Positions 37,301-48,815 of a stretch of DNA of 64,000 nt are shown here, piece by piece. The notes beneath the pieces are model-generated. The model had not been told where the DNA came from. It ran no database searches and was given only the letters and a program-made list of their open reading frames with translations. Each line of letters opens with the position of its first letter. Position 1 is the stretch's first letter. The stretch is from Drosophila miranda (lineage: Eukaryota; Arthropoda; Insecta; Diptera; Drosophilidae): assembly GCF_003369915.1 (NCBI RefSeq), contig NC_046674.1, positions 14,880,001 through 14,944,000 of the forward strand, in the 5' to 3' direction. The position numbers and the translations under genes are program-made.

Positions 37301-37668
37301 GGTTCTGTTGGCACAGCCTCGTTACGGAGTCTTTTGTAGTTCTGCTCGGATCGATAATCTGTGGCAACGCCTTCGAAAAACCCCAGCCATTGAGAGTGCG
37401 ACCAATCGATTCGGGTTAATGCCACGGTTTGTCGACCGCAACTGAATGGAAGGCCAGATTCTGGCGTTGGGCGCACATTTACAAGTCAATTTTGGTTGCC
37501 AATGCTCGTCGACCTTCGTCCATCCGCCCCAGGGGTAGGGACGACCATGCAGATGTCATCCTTCCACACGCAGAAAGCGGAAATGGCTCTATTCAGCCTT
37601 GCCTCCTTCCATCAGTAAAATTCTCACAATATCATTTTCGTAATACAGAATGGATTTTTAGTCCGCGA

Positions 37669-38388
37669 CTATTCGCTGCTGCTCCAGCGCCGCCCGCCGC
37701 CGCAGTTCGCCCGCGGCCAGAGAACGGAGTTCATCCGCTCGCCGAACAGGTAGTAGGCGAAGGCCAGGACCACGATCGCCGCGAAGAAGACGAGTCGCAC
37801 GGGTCCGGCTAGGGCGCCCAGAAAGGGATACGCCCAGACGCCGGTCCTCAGCCAGACGTAGTGAATCCAGGCCAGATAGGCCACCAGGAAGGCGCCCAGG
37901 CCGGCCAGGCCCTTGCTGCGCGCCGGGTAGCGGTGCTGCGTGACGCAGAGCTCGACGAGGGCGTAGACCACGACGATCGTGTGCATCGACTGGTTCAGCC
38001 AGACGGGGTAGATGAGGTCCAGCAGGCCGGGGTAGATGGACTCCCGATCGATGGCATAGAGCGTCCAGAAGGTCAGGCTCACGGTCAGGGCCAGGGGCAC
38101 CACAAAGCTGGCCAGCATGTAGTCGCGCAGCAGCATCAGTCGCCGGACCCGGACGACGTCGTAGGCCAGGGCCAGGCTGTAGTACGTGAACTGCAGCAGG
38201 CCGCACAGGAAGGTCATGTACTTCAGCTTGCCCCCAATCGGCGCCTCCAGGCGCATCTCCACCGCCAGCGGGGGCAGCTGCGCGTACACGTAGTCGTAGT
38301 AGACGGCGTACCCGAGGTGCGTGGAGGCTGCGAGGTGCAGCAACAGCCGCGTCTTGTACGCGTTGGCAAAAACGTTGCCTCTCTCCAT
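37669..38388 (-). CDS. AIG1/FAR-17a-family membrane hydrolase, 239 aa
   Basis: Intronless frame from ATG 38388 to TAG 37669-37671. Members AIG1 and ADTRP are multi-span membrane proteins that hydrolyse fatty-acid esters of hydroxy fatty acids through a Thr/His pair. Family marks seen: Thr59 in KLKYMTFL (nucleophile position), His136 in NQSMHTIV (second catalytic position), then YLAWIHYVWLRTGVWAYPFL (171-190). About six hydrophobic spans fit the fold, and 239 aa matches the family's ~240. Third positions are strongly GC-rich. The frame is open upstream to 38466, but ATG 38388 is the first in-frame start. An out-of-frame ATG at 38492 begins a long overlapping frame and could act as an upstream start. 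Lipid substrate is inferred from family only. Confidence 0.88.
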   Translation of the reverse strand: MERGNVFANAYKTRLLLHLAASTHLGYAVYYDYVYAQLPPLAVEMRLEAPIGGKLKYMTFLCGLLQFTYYSLALAYDVVRVRRLMLLRDYMLASFVVPLALTVSLTFWTLYAIDRESIYPGLLDLIYPVWLNQSMHTIVVVYALVELCVTQHRYPARSKGLAGLGAFLVAYLAWIHYVWLRTGVWAYPFLGALAGPVRLVFFAAIVVLAFAYYLFGERMNSVLWPRANCGGGRRWSSSE

Positions 38389-38790
38389 CGGTTCTGCGAC
38401 TGGCCCTTGCACTGCCTCTGCCAGGGTCTCTGCCACGGCCACTAATGGCGCTAATACGTACTGCAATTGGTATGAAAGGCCTATTAGTCATGCCGCAATT
38501 CGCTGGCCGCAACGATTGGCAGAGACCCACTAGAAACTGGGGCCTGTACACTCGTTAAGACAATCAAAACAGATCCAAGGAACTATGTATATCCCGGCAC
38601 TAGCAAAATCTCCCGTCGGCTATCCCCGCCCTCGATTGGCGAGGAAAATATTTGCGGTACGTCCTTGGTCACAGCTGATGTGTACTCACATTTCAACGCC
38701 AGATGTCGGCGGTACCCGTGTCCGGCGGCAGGGATGGCCGGGGATGGCCAGGGAGGAGGGTGGTGGAAAGGTCAACCAACCGCAGGGCAA
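38389..38790. other. short intergenic stretch
   Basis: 5' flank of the AIG1-family gene. No TATA box or clear initiator recognised. Contains GGGATGGCCG units near 38735. Confidence 0.4.
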
Positions 38791-39210
38791 TTAAAGCGAG
38801 TGCGTACTGTAAATATTTGTCTGTTTCCTGGCTGAGGCTGGCGGCGCAGCCTCCTTTGTCTCTCGCCGGCAATTAGCCAGGGTTCGCACCGCACCGCCAC
38901 GGCATATGGCCAAGAAAAGCCGAAACTCCAATTTGTAGTCCCGCTGAAGGGCGTAGCGAAGGCTCTCTATCGATTCGAAGCATTGAAGACTCAAGTGCTC
39001 TGCCATGCCCTGGGGCTCCCACGACCCCTCACTTGAGGGACTTTCTGTAGTGGGCCCCAGTAGGTCTCCAATATCTGTGCTGGACAGGCGGAAAAACAGC
39101 AAGAACTCCGGCATCTCGGGGCAGTCCGAGTCCCCCAAGTGGACAAGGAAAGGTGACAGAAACAGGCTGCAAAAACAAGAGCAAAACGAGTGTTCGAGTA
39201 CTTCGACCAT
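38791..39210 (-). CDS. possible gene, 139-aa protein of unknown function
   Basis: Minus-strand frame from ATG 39210 to a TAA at 38791-38793. The N-terminus is Cys/Phe/Leu-rich (SFCSCFCSLFLSPFLVH), like a signal peptide or membrane segment, followed by acidic and Ser-rich sequence and a basic tail (RREGTK-like composition). Codon use in the middle (FESIESLRYALQRDYKLEFR) is reasonable for flies. A CTTGTTTTTGCAG acceptor ends just inside the frame (near 39168), so the true start may be an upstream exon joined there. No family recognised. The antisense strand also has a long open frame, which lowers confidence. Confidence 0.35.
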   Translation of the reverse strand: MVEVLEHSFCSCFCSLFLSPFLVHLGDSDCPEMPEFLLFFRLSSTDIGDLLGPTTESPSSEGSWEPQGMAEHLSLQCFESIESLRYALQRDYKLEFRLFLAICRGGAVRTLANCRRETKEAAPPASARKQTNIYSTHSL

Positions 39211-39953
39211 CAGACACCCAATACTCGGGCTCCTGCCTCTCCTAGTCCTCTACTTTTTTAAGACCGTGCAACGCCCTTGTGCGTCACATTTGATTGAAAG
39301 TGCCAGTGCCGTAGGCTCGTCTCGAAAGGACATTGAAGTGTGCTTCTCCGCAGATGAGTATCTGTTACCCGAGTGGCTGGACAGTCCAGGGATTGCAATC
39401 AACCGATTGTTGCTTTGATATGTTTTACATACGAGTGGGTGGGGTTTTGCCCGGAAATCCAGAGGCACACACTTCCCTTGGTCCTCTCAACCCCTCACCG
39501 ATCGCTGGTCATGGAATGGTGTTCAGTAGCGTTGCGCGGGGGGCGGACACGATTCAATTGAATGGTAGACCCAGACTCTATGGTCGCCCAGGGCCTTGCA
39601 ACCGATGCAACGCAACGCGGCAGCAGAGGCAACAGCAGCAAATCAATCAGGCTGCATTACCCACTAAAGGGGTTAACGACTTTGCGACCGAAGCTCCACA
39701 ATTGACTGCCGATGGCGGTGGCGGTGGCGGTGGCGGTGGCCCTCATGTGTCGTGTAGTTTACCAAAAGGTCTTATCACAGCTGATATTTGGGCAAATACG
39801 AGTAAAAGGGATGACTCTTATCGACTGCTGTGTGTGTGTGTGTGCGTGTGTGTCTCCCCTGGTGCACGTGTGCTCAGCGGATCCCAGCAACCCATCGGCT
39901 ATCGAAAAGCTATGGCATCATTAACACAGATGGGCACACTGATAAGTCCACCT

Positions 39954-39954
<1 letters not shown>

Positions 39955-39985
<31 letters not shown>
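39955..39985. repeat. (CGT)n trinucleotide repeat
   Basis: About nine CGT units. Confidence 0.9.
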
Positions 39986-40213
39986 CAGCTGTCAGCTGTG
40001 GTGCTGGTACCACGGAAAGGGACACCGACACCCCCACCCACTCCCTCTCCATCGATGGAAGGAAGAAAGGGATGGCGATGGCGATGGCGTTGGCGTTGGA
40101 GGGCATCGGATATTGATGGCATATGTATTTGCTCAGGGGTCAGGCTTGTGCTTGTGCTTGTGCTTGTGGCTTAGTGGTTCGGTCTATCATCATCATCGGG
40201 GCGCCACACAGAG

Positions 40214-40238
40214 GTCCGTCCGTCCGTCCGTCCGTCCG
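40214..40238. repeat. (CCGT)n tetranucleotide repeat
   Basis: Six units. Confidence 0.9.
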
Positions 40239-40550
40239 GCCCTTCCCTGCCGCACGTGTGCTAATTTTGGGGTTTAGCTTATAAATGTTTTGATTTCTGA
40301 GGGCCAGGAGGGGTCTGGGAATCCTAGTATCCCCGGCAGATTTCCAAGATCCGACCGAGCCGAATGCTGAAGGCTCTTTAGCATTTGCTCGCCATATGGA
40401 CACACACACAGTGCCCCCCATAATGGTGTGTGTGTATGTGTATGGGCTTATTTATTTGATTTGTCGCGCGTCGCTTTGCCTTCACAGTTAATTTACGAGT
40501 TTTAATTTATTAAATCAACAGCAGAAACAGCAATCAGCCATCCGCGTCAG

Positions 40551-40590
<40 letters not shown>
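40551..40590. repeat. (TGGC)n tetranucleotide repeat
   Basis: Ten perfect units. The same motif recurs at 58151-58200. Confidence 0.9.
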
Positions 40591-40592
<2 letters not shown>

Positions 40593-41057
40593 GCTTGGCC
40601 GGCCACTGCTTGTCGCTGTTTGCCAGCTTGATAATCTTATTGTGGCCCGGCCTCCCCCTCCCCTTCATGACCCCCCCCTGCATGGCAAGGGTGGAGGGCC
40701 TCCGGCGACAACATCAGCAGCGGCTGAAAGTCAATTGATGATACAATTGATGGAGCGACAAGACGACATCCAGAAATAGAACACGTTAATTACGGGGCCC
40801 CGATAAGAGTTACTGGACGGCCAAAGCCCAGAGCCGAGAGCCGAGAGCCGAGAAGAGAGTCGTCAAAGTTGAGAAAGGCACTGGCAACCATACGTTAAGG
40901 GGTTTCCAGCCTCAGCCTTTAGCTTGGATCTGTTCCATAATCAACTCCAAATAGATGGGAAATATTTCTACGAAATGCCAGACGCCAATTCCCTTTGGCA
41001 CTCCCGACGCCAAAGGTGAGCATTCCGGTCGTACATGCAGCACAAACAAACCATCCA

Positions 41058-41648
41058 CTATCCCCGATACACTATCCATCCGTGCATTGGCCCGGACTGT
41101 ATAATCCGTGTAAATATGTACCCTGCAATTAGTACAAATGTCGAATGCAAATATTGGGTGTGCGCGCGCAGCTTATCAGCCACCAGACACCATCCACCAG
41201 CCGCAGAGCACAATACAAGCACTCCTTGCCACCATGCCACCATGGGTGGAGTCTCTTGTATTTGGTGTGACTGCGAGTGGGTTGTGGGGATTGAGCTGTT
41301 CCCAAACGTTTCGGGGTAACTTCTCGTACGACATAGCGTCTGGCGGTCCCCCTTTGAAAGCGGCCTGGGCCATAGGTTGAGGTTGAGGTTCAGGTTGGGC
41401 CTTTCATAAAGTCCGACAATGACAATGGAGCATTCATCCAGCCAATTTTTCTTATCAATCGCAGCTGCAAGATGTTTGTTGTTGTTCCTAAGAACTATGC
41501 ACACACTCGACCATTTATTGCTCTGTATGTAAATTGGGGAAACACTCTTTCGAAATGGTTTCAATTTGAGAAATATTTTGTCGAATTGGTAGACAATTAT
41601 TTGTAGTTCTTGAAGTACTTCACACGATCGTAGATCAGAGTCATCCAT
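41058..41648 (-). other. 196-codon open frame, doubtful
   Basis: Minus-strand frame from ATG 41648. The first ~80 residues (DDSDLRSCEVLQELQIIVYQ onward) look protein-like, with balanced composition, while the rest is mixed. Third positions are not GC-rich. No family recognised and no promoter seen. It may be a chance frame, or a first exon that splices out before the low-complexity NLNLNL stretch. Confidence 0.2.
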
Positions 41649-42099
41649 TATTCGGCTAAGCCGTCTATTTGTCTAGTTCTTGACAAAAGGAATATATGTA
41701 TATCTACTGCTAATTTCCTTCAGCTTACTCTTGGGAATATTGGTCTATCATCTGTGTATCTTTCCTGTTCCTGCGCCCCTCGGTCGGCTGCGACTTGGCC
41801 TGGCTTCGGCTTGGTCTGGTATTTGTGGCCTACTGTTAAGTAGTGGCTCCCTGCCTTGGTGCTCTCTTTGTTTCAAATCTCACCCAAAAGGGAAGGAAGA
41901 GCTTCGCCAAAGTGTGGATTCCATGAGGTGTAGCCCCCATCTGGCATGGCATTTGTTTTGGGGCGGCTGTGATCCGAGCTGCTTCTGCTTTGCGGCGGAC
42001 TTGCTTCGATTTCGTATCGAATTTCAGGCCAGAGCACGGACTGAGTCCCAACAAAATCTCGACCTCATTCAAAAAAGAGAGGGAAGCGCGGCGCACTCT

Positions 42100-42174
42100 C
42101 TCTTGAGCACCCTCGGGGTAAGAGAGTGTTCTGAGTGGTTTCTGCTCGAGCCCCGGCTCTGTGCCACTCAAGAG
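42100..42174. promoter_or_regulatory. second CTCAAGAG cluster
   Basis: CTCTTGAG at 42100-42107 and CTCAAGAG at 42167-42174, followed by CTCAAGTG near 42180. Same octamer as the 18511-18612 cluster. Function unknown. Confidence 0.2.
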
Positions 42175-43759
42175 AGCGGCTCAAGTGTTCCACTTCTATT
42201 GTTTGAGTTTTTTTTGGCTCGGCTCGGCTTTGCTTTGATTTGAGTCAAGTAAATGATTGTTTGGTTCTTTCGAGTCATTTATCAGGGCAGTGCGATAGTC
42301 CTGTCTCTTCTTGTTATTTCCTGAGTAGAACTGATTGAGGCATTCCAATTTGACTAACATTCCCGGACTTATCCGATCGAATTAACGATTCGCCATCTTT
42401 TTGGGGGGGGGGGAATTCTTTAGAATTTTTGAATGGAAAGACCCCACAAAAGAGCCACATCTATGGCTCTAACCAGAGTCGGCAGCCGGCAGCCGGCAGC
42501 CGTGTTTCACCACCTCTGAGGTTGGCACAGCAACACGAGACGCCCAAAGCCAAAGCCAAAGAGTTCTGACAGAAAACTTTGTCCGCCTCCGTCTCCTTCT
42601 CCTTGAGGTTGGGTGTCCTCCATCCGTCCGCCCAAACGGCTACACCCCTTTTTATGCCGCACTTTAGCTAAGAATTTTCTCTAATGACTTAAACGCGGTA
42701 ACCACTAAAACATTTACAGCGCGCACACAGCCCCTCTGGCAGGGTTTAGGTAAAAGCCGTGTCGTTCTCGCATTGCCTGCCTCGCATTTCGGGTGGAGCA
42801 TGGAGCATGGAGCATGGAGCACTGTGTATGGAGTGTGCACTGTATGGAGTATGGAGTATGGAGTGTGGAGTGGCGCTTTTCTGCGCAAATTTCCCTCGAA
42901 ACCGCAAGTAGAAAACTCATTAGGCGAAAAGCATTTGGCGGCAAAGAAGCCTCCGAAACGGCAACGGAGGCGTGACTGCCACAGCATCGGCATCAGCATC
43001 AGCATCAGCTACAGGCACTAGGTCTAAGCTCTAAGCTCTATCCGGTCCCTCGCCCCAGCACAGTCCGGATGGATGGATGGATGGTAGCTCCAAGGGGTTC
43101 TTGGTAATACTCTAGCCATTCGGTAAGATTTTCCCCTGTTTTGCAGTCAATGATTTTTGGTCCTACTGTATCTGTATCTGTAGCTGTGGCTGTGGCTGTA
43201 TCTGCATGTGAAATGAACCAGAGGGTCAACTATTTGGAAGTCTTATCGAAATCAAGGCATCAATCCCATCGGCCTCATTGTCGGGCGCCAGCATTATAGG
43301 CCAGAGTTTTTTTTTCGGCCCATGTCCTGCCATGTCCCATGTTCGGCTAAGCCTGTCAACCAGCTTTCAATCCCACTCCCTGTCCCTGTCCCTCTTCCTG
43401 TGTCCTTTACTGTATTCCGATGTGGCTCTGTGTCTCTCTGTGTGCTTTGCAAATTTGTATCTTTTGGGTTTGAGAGTGCTCCTCCCTGTTAATATTTGGA
43501 TTGCGTGCATTTGTGTTTGTTTTTCGGTTGTGTGTGATTGGAAGGTGGGGCCGGGGGGATCAGGGCAGAGGAGACGCGTGCGTTGCCAAATAAATCCGCT
43601 ATAAGCCCCTTTGCAAAATACAAAATACAAAAATGGGGTTTCTACCAATATTTCACAAAAAAGTTGTGCTTATCCCTTTTTTTGCATTCGCATTCGCATT
43701 CGAATTCGTATTTTTAAATTCCGCACTCTGAAATTTGAAATTCGATTTCTCTCCTGGCT

Positions 43760-43761
<2 letters not shown>

Positions 43762-43795
<34 letters not shown>
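43762..43795. repeat. (AC)n microsatellite
   Basis: Seventeen AC units, followed by an ATAC tetranucleotide run. Confidence 0.9.
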
Positions 43796-43797
<2 letters not shown>

Positions 43798-46700
43798 CAT
43801 ACATACATACATATGCAAAAGTGTACATGGATATACCTTTTTATCATTCCATCTCCGTTCCGTTCGTGTGCTCCACGTGGGGCCACGTGCCGTATGCTTA
43901 TTTTTTGTCCTTTATATTCGCGCGACTGCGACTGCGACTGCTACTGAATATTTCCCTGTCCCTGGCCCCCGTCCCTGTCCCCTGCCCCCTGTCCCGTGTC
44001 CGGTGTGGTCGGGGATTGCGTGTGAAAACTCGCAAGTGCGTAGGGGCCGCTGAAAAGTCATCGAATGGCCTCCGGACAGGGCCTCCTGTCTCTGTCTCTG
44101 TCTCTGTCGCTTTAAAAATTCAAATTGCCGTAATTGCAGCTTGCAACAACAGGCGATGTTGCAGCATGACAGTTTAATAAGCATTCAGCGGCTCGTTAAT
44201 TACCGGGAATATGGACACGCGTCCTGTCTCCTGTCTCCTGGCTCCTGGCTCCGACGAGAGACATTCGAGACTTTCGCAGTGCATGGGCGCTGCCCAAGGA
44301 GCCTTTGCTGAGCAGAACTCAAGGACCCGCAGGATGCAGCTCCCCAAAGGTCAGCCCAAGGACAAGCACCAGTGAAATGCACAAAAATCTCGCCCCTTCA
44401 CCAAAATCGATACTGGATGCTGGTGGGGGGGAAAGTGAGGTGGCAGCGGGGGCAGCGGGGGCAGCAGCAGCGGGGGCATGGGTATGGGCATGGGTATTTG
44501 CATTAAATTATGCGACGAGCTGCGGAAATGTTTGCCATCAAATGGGGGAAAAAGATGGAGATGCAGGAACGGGGAGGCGGAAGGTGGAGGCGGAGGTGGA
44601 GGCATCGCTAAGTGCGGCGGAAACAATTTCCCTCTTCAGAGCAAGAAAAACCATAAAAGGAAATAAGGGGAAAGCGGCGACGGCGACGGTGACGGCGACG
44701 CAGTCCTGTTAAAGCCAAGCGTTGAAAAAACTCAAATTGTAACAGAAATCCCTCAAACATCTGCGAGTCCTGTCCTCAGAGGACGCCAACCGCCCACCGC
44801 CCAACCACCCCCCGCCCCCCGTTACTCGACTCGACTTAACTTGACGTGTAGCTTGCCCCTTCCTTCCACCCCACATGTATGTGGTACGTGTACAGTGAGG
44901 CACCCCAGTGCGCACTCAGCTGCAGGACCATCTAAAGATGTGTAGATATCCGGCTATCGTTGGTGTCCTTCAGATCTTTCAGAGAGCACAATTCGGCAGC
45001 TGTCCACTGAGGGAGCCTTCACTGTATCCGTGCCTGAAAAAGTGTATGTATTCGCATTCGTATTCGTGCACATAGGTAAGCATTTGTAATTGTTTCCTCT
45101 CCGGCTTTATGAGTTCTCTGTTCTTCATGTATCGCACAAAGTCTCGTTCTCGTTCTCGTCCTCGTCCTCGTCCTCGTCGCCGTCCCGCACCCCCCACAAT
45201 CCCGACAGAACCAACCCCTTCACGGAGGAGGGGCATCTACAGCATCTACGAGTACTTGTGCCACCTGCGGCCCTGCCAGGCAGCCGCTGCTGCATTTTAA
45301 TCGTCGTCATTAGGGCGGCAGGCGCAGGCGTCTCCTTTGATACCCTCCCAGGGAGTACAGAGAGTACTACGGGAGCATCCAACGATCTGAAGCAAACCTC
45401 GCTTGCATCCACCAAACACAAGACTCTGGCTTACTCTCTCCAGAATCGAAGTGAAAAGAACCACAAAGGTATCCCTGCCTTCGGTGCCGGCAGACTCTTC
45501 TCCAACTTCTGGGGCTCTTGGGTTTGGCCAACACGTTCCGGCCGAAACAGAACAAACAACAAGAACAACAAGAAGACTCCTGCGAGCTGCACTCTAATGA
45601 CAGCTACGAGCTGGGGATTAACGAAAGTCGACCAAAGTTATGAAAGTGCCTTGGGCACACTCTTTCGAGTGTGCTTATCGCACTTCCGGAGCCCCCCAGC
45701 GATGTCCTTACCCTGGCCATGGCCGAATGGAATCGATCCTCTGAAGGGCTGTCTGGGCTCGCTCGAATCAGTGATCAAATTTTCATGTCCGCAGTGGAAT
45801 ATCCAGGGGCCTGTGGACACCATTGGGCGCACCGTTGGGGCATCATTAGACGCAGACGGGAGACCGATGGAAGGTCTGACGCATGCCTTTCAATTGCTTG
45901 GACTGTATAATGGTGTGGTATGGAATGGAAGGCCACAAGGAACAGGAACACAAACAGAAACGACTCGCAGGACCTTGTCCTTGCCCAGTCGGCGGCTCTG
46001 GCTCTGACGCTGGCTCTGACGCTGGCTCTGACTCTGGCCGGGGCCTGTGGTCGCAGTGGGGGCCACCGCTTCTAAAATATTTATGAAATGTGTTGTAAGT
46101 AGCAAATTGTGTTGTCGGCTTTGCTGCCTTGCCCTCCTTTCAATGGTCCGCAGAGTCATTCAACCGAGCCGCACAGCTTTCTCCTCCGCTTCTCCGGAAA
46201 TTGGACATCGGACATCGGACTCCGGACTCCGGACTGGACTGTCCGCCCGTTGGTCTCTTTATTTATTTATTTATTTATGCCTGTGCGTCGGTCCGGTCGG
46301 TCCCTCTTTTGGCGCACTTTGTACACCATTTCCAAAGGCACAAAACTTATTTTAATTTTAATAGAAATTAATGAGGTAATCTTCCTTAGACTCGGCGTTG
46401 CCTTTGCCTCTGCCTCTGCTTCTGCCTCTGCCTTTGGCAAATGGATTATAATTTGGGGTCCGCAGGGGCCTGCAGGGAGCGGCCTGTAAGCGAGTACAAC
46501 TTTTTTGGGAAAATCTGCCACATTGCCTCGATGCACGGATTTATAATTGTGCGGACGCTCGATTTTCCTTTTTAATTGTGGGAGAGGTTTGCTCGGGGCC
46601 ACAGAAAGTCCTTTGCCACCGACAGATACAGATACATCATCTGCTACACATAGCACCTGTCCTCTCCGAGGTGTGTAGAGGAGGAGGAGGAGCACACAGT

Positions 46701-47376
46701 CCCTTAATCTGGGAGCCACCACTCGCACTCCTTGGGAGATTCCCTTAGAACTTGTGCGCATTCAATGGCCCCGCAGCCTGGCTGCTGTGACTCTCTAATT
46801 ACGAGTATTTTGTCCATACTTTCATAATTGAGTGGCCGCAGTGGAGTAGGGCTTTTGAGCCAGCCCCCAACCGAACCGCCAGCGCCACCACCAGAGCCCA
46901 CTGGGAATGAGCTCTGGTAGGCCTCAAACTCTGAGACTGAGCCGATTAGAGGTAGGTGTTCGTTCACCCACACCCACACCCACACCCGCATTTACATTTA
47001 CATTTGAATGTACTTGCACCAGTAGCAATTAGCAATACATATTTGATGCCCCCTTATGTACCCAGAGTGGGATTAGAGGAGGATTAATTGCGGGCAATTT
47101 CTGGAGCAAATCGTGTCGCGTTGTTTGTGGTTGAACTCCTCCAAAAGAATTGACCGATTCGTATGAGCTAGTCTATAATTTCCCTTACTTTTTCGGCCAT
47201 GAAATGCCTTCAAAGTATTCCTTCGGAATATGCTGGGTTCTAAGGGCTCTAGGCCGGGCCCTTGAACCCGTCGATGGGCAGCTTCGACATCCCCATGGAT
47301 CCACTGCTCACATTTTCCTCTTGGATTAATTTATGTAAACCTTCCAATTTTCCAAACTAGAAAACCTCCGGGGGCA

Positions 47377-47402
47377 AGCAGCAGCAGCAGCAGCAGCAGC
47401 AG
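47377..47402. repeat. (CAG)n trinucleotide repeat
   Basis: About eight units. Confidence 0.85.
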
Positions 47403-47682
47403 CCCTGAAGTAATTGTGTCGATTCCTCTGGCCAAGTGAGGCTCCTCTTCCCGTCTAACGCCCATCGTCCGTTGTCGCGATTCACTTCCGCAGGAGTCCG
47501 AGTCCGAGTCCAGGTCCGGGTCCAGGGCCCAGTACTGCGTTGAGTTCAGTTCTGTATTAAAACAAAATAGGTATTTTTCGTACACGAATAAACTTTATGG
47601 CGCCATTGCAACAAAATGTCGTCCTCGCCGCCGTTGGTCCTGACCTAATAAACTGGATATTACGGATTTCAAGTGAGCGCCA

Positions 47683-47758
47683 CTGGCAGTGGCAGTGGCA
47701 GGGCACGAAAGAGGCACTGGCTGTGGCAGTGGCAGTGGCAGTGGCAGTGGCAGTGGCA
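47683..47758. repeat. (GGCAGT)n hexanucleotide repeat
   Basis: Two blocks of GGCAGT units split by about 25 bp. Confidence 0.85.
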
Positions 47759-48512
47759 AGAGATCTCCGGGTCCCTTGCTCTGGTCGAGTCCTCATTACA
47801 GGCGAATTCGCGTTGCCTTTCCGCTTATTAACATAATGAAGAATGAAGTGGAAGTAGAAGTGGAAGTGGAAGTGGAAGCAGAGGCAAAAGTGGAAGAGGG
47901 ACGAAGGACGAGGGACGAGAGCGCTGGGGGTCATGAGGGACAACGACAACTCGGCCAAAATGAGCATCGCGGGCAGCCAAGCAAGAACCGGGAAAATCTG
48001 TCAAATAAACCAAAGCCAGCCAACCCGAAGAGAAGCGCACTGGCTGCTCTGGCAATATTTCTAGTCATTATGCTAATAAATTCACACAACAGCTTTGCAG
48101 GGCCCCATCTAACTCTCCCTCTGCCTCTGCCTCCAGGGTGCGGGTCCCTCCTTGGCGGAGGGCACTGGTCACAGATTTCAAGTGTCTCCATCGTTCAGGG
48201 TCTCGGGCGGGAATATATTTACTGAATAGAAGTATATATATACAGAAGCACGAGTGAATTTAGATGCTACCTGTAATCAAATGGTGTCGGTGTCGGTGTC
48301 GGTGTCGGAGTCTGGCCCTGCTGAAGAACGAGTTCGCAGACTTCCTGTCCACACACGGCTTCAGTATCGACTGGCAGCTCCTTCTTCTATGCGCCACCAA
48401 AACGGATTTCTTCTGCAGGCGAGCATCTACTCCTGGCCGAGTACTCCCTCCCTGAAGTGTCCAAGCTCTGCCTTGCGCCTCCGCCCTCGCCCTCGCCCTC
48501 GCCCTCGACGAT

Positions 48513-48815
48513 CTATATCACGTGCTCCAGGAACTCCAGTGCCTCGACCCACAGTCCCTTCACCTGGCTGACGATCCCAGAAGCGTTTGAGTCGCCTCCC
48601 GCCGTCATGCCCAGCCCGATGAGGATCAAGGCTCCCAGCAGCACTGCGACGACTGTGGCTATGGTCAGTCCTTGGAACAATTTCAACTTCCGGGTGGCGC
48701 GTAGCTTCTGGCGAAAGGCCCGGCAGTGTGTTCTTTGCAAGACGCCGCGCGTCCTGGGATCCTCCTCGAGGCGGCCGACCTCGTTTGCCGGCCAGGAGCG
48801 GCCTTTCTTTGGCAT
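48513..48815 (-). CDS. 100-aa single-span membrane protein
   Basis: Complete frame from ATG 48815 to TAG 48513-48515, with start context GCCATGCC (fits the fly consensus) and strongly GC-rich third positions throughout, which argues for real coding. The first 48 residues are basic (PKKGR, RQKLRATRKLKL), residues 49-70 form one membrane span (GLTIATVVAVLLGALILIGL core), and the last 30 are a short, partly amphipathic tail (LWVEALEFLEHVI). By the positive-inside rule the N-terminus should face the cytosol. No family recognised. A TTTATAAA string on the minus strand near 48955 is a possible TATA box, though rather far from the best initiator-like TCAGTC near 48897. Confidence 0.68.
   Translation of the reverse strand: MPKKGRSWPANEVGRLEEDPRTRGVLQRTHCRAFRQKLRATRKLKLFQGLTIATVVAVLLGALILIGLGMTAGGDSNASGIVSQVKGLWVEALEFLEHVI

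Larger units (their letters stand above)
32466..37668. other. non-coding, repeat-rich
   Basis: Contains GGCAAT units near 32910, CT/TG runs (33410-33457), a GA run (33986-34010), a GGGAGT hexamer run (34350-34391), an AC run near 34735, CGGCGAA units near 35460 and GCCATT units near 36987. Longer frames (for example 34554-35174) are carried by simple sequence and were not called. Confidence 0.45.
39211..41057. other. non-coding, simple-repeat block
   Basis: Contains GGCGGT (39714-39740), TG (near 39829-39853), CGT (39955-39985), GGCGAT (near 40074-40090), CTTGTG (near 40146-40168), CCGT (40214-40238) and TGGC (40551-40590) runs. The 314-codon plus frame at 39333-40277 runs through these repeats and starts at a non-ATG codon; not called. 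Confidence 0.5.
41649..48512. other. non-coding, repeat-rich
   Basis: Contains a CTCAAGAG cluster (42100-42174), poly-G near 42403, GGAGCAT/GGAGTAT repeats (42795-42870), an AC run (43762-43795), GGGGCAGCAG units near 44455, TCTCG/CCTCG units near 45143-45178, a CAG run (47377-47402), GGCAGT (47683-47758), GGAAGT (47846-47878) and GGTGTC (48283-48307) runs. The 305-codon frame at 45090-46007 begins at TTG and has no recognisable domain. Confidence 0.45.

Noticed and set aside
37861..38445. 194-codon plus-strand frame
   Set aside because: Antisense shadow of the AIG1-family gene, explained by its GC-rich third positions.
39333..40277. 314-codon plus-strand open frame
   Set aside because: Starts at TTG and runs through GGCGGT, TG, CGT and GGCGAT microsatellites; the protein is poly-Gly, Cys-Val and poly-Ser repeats.
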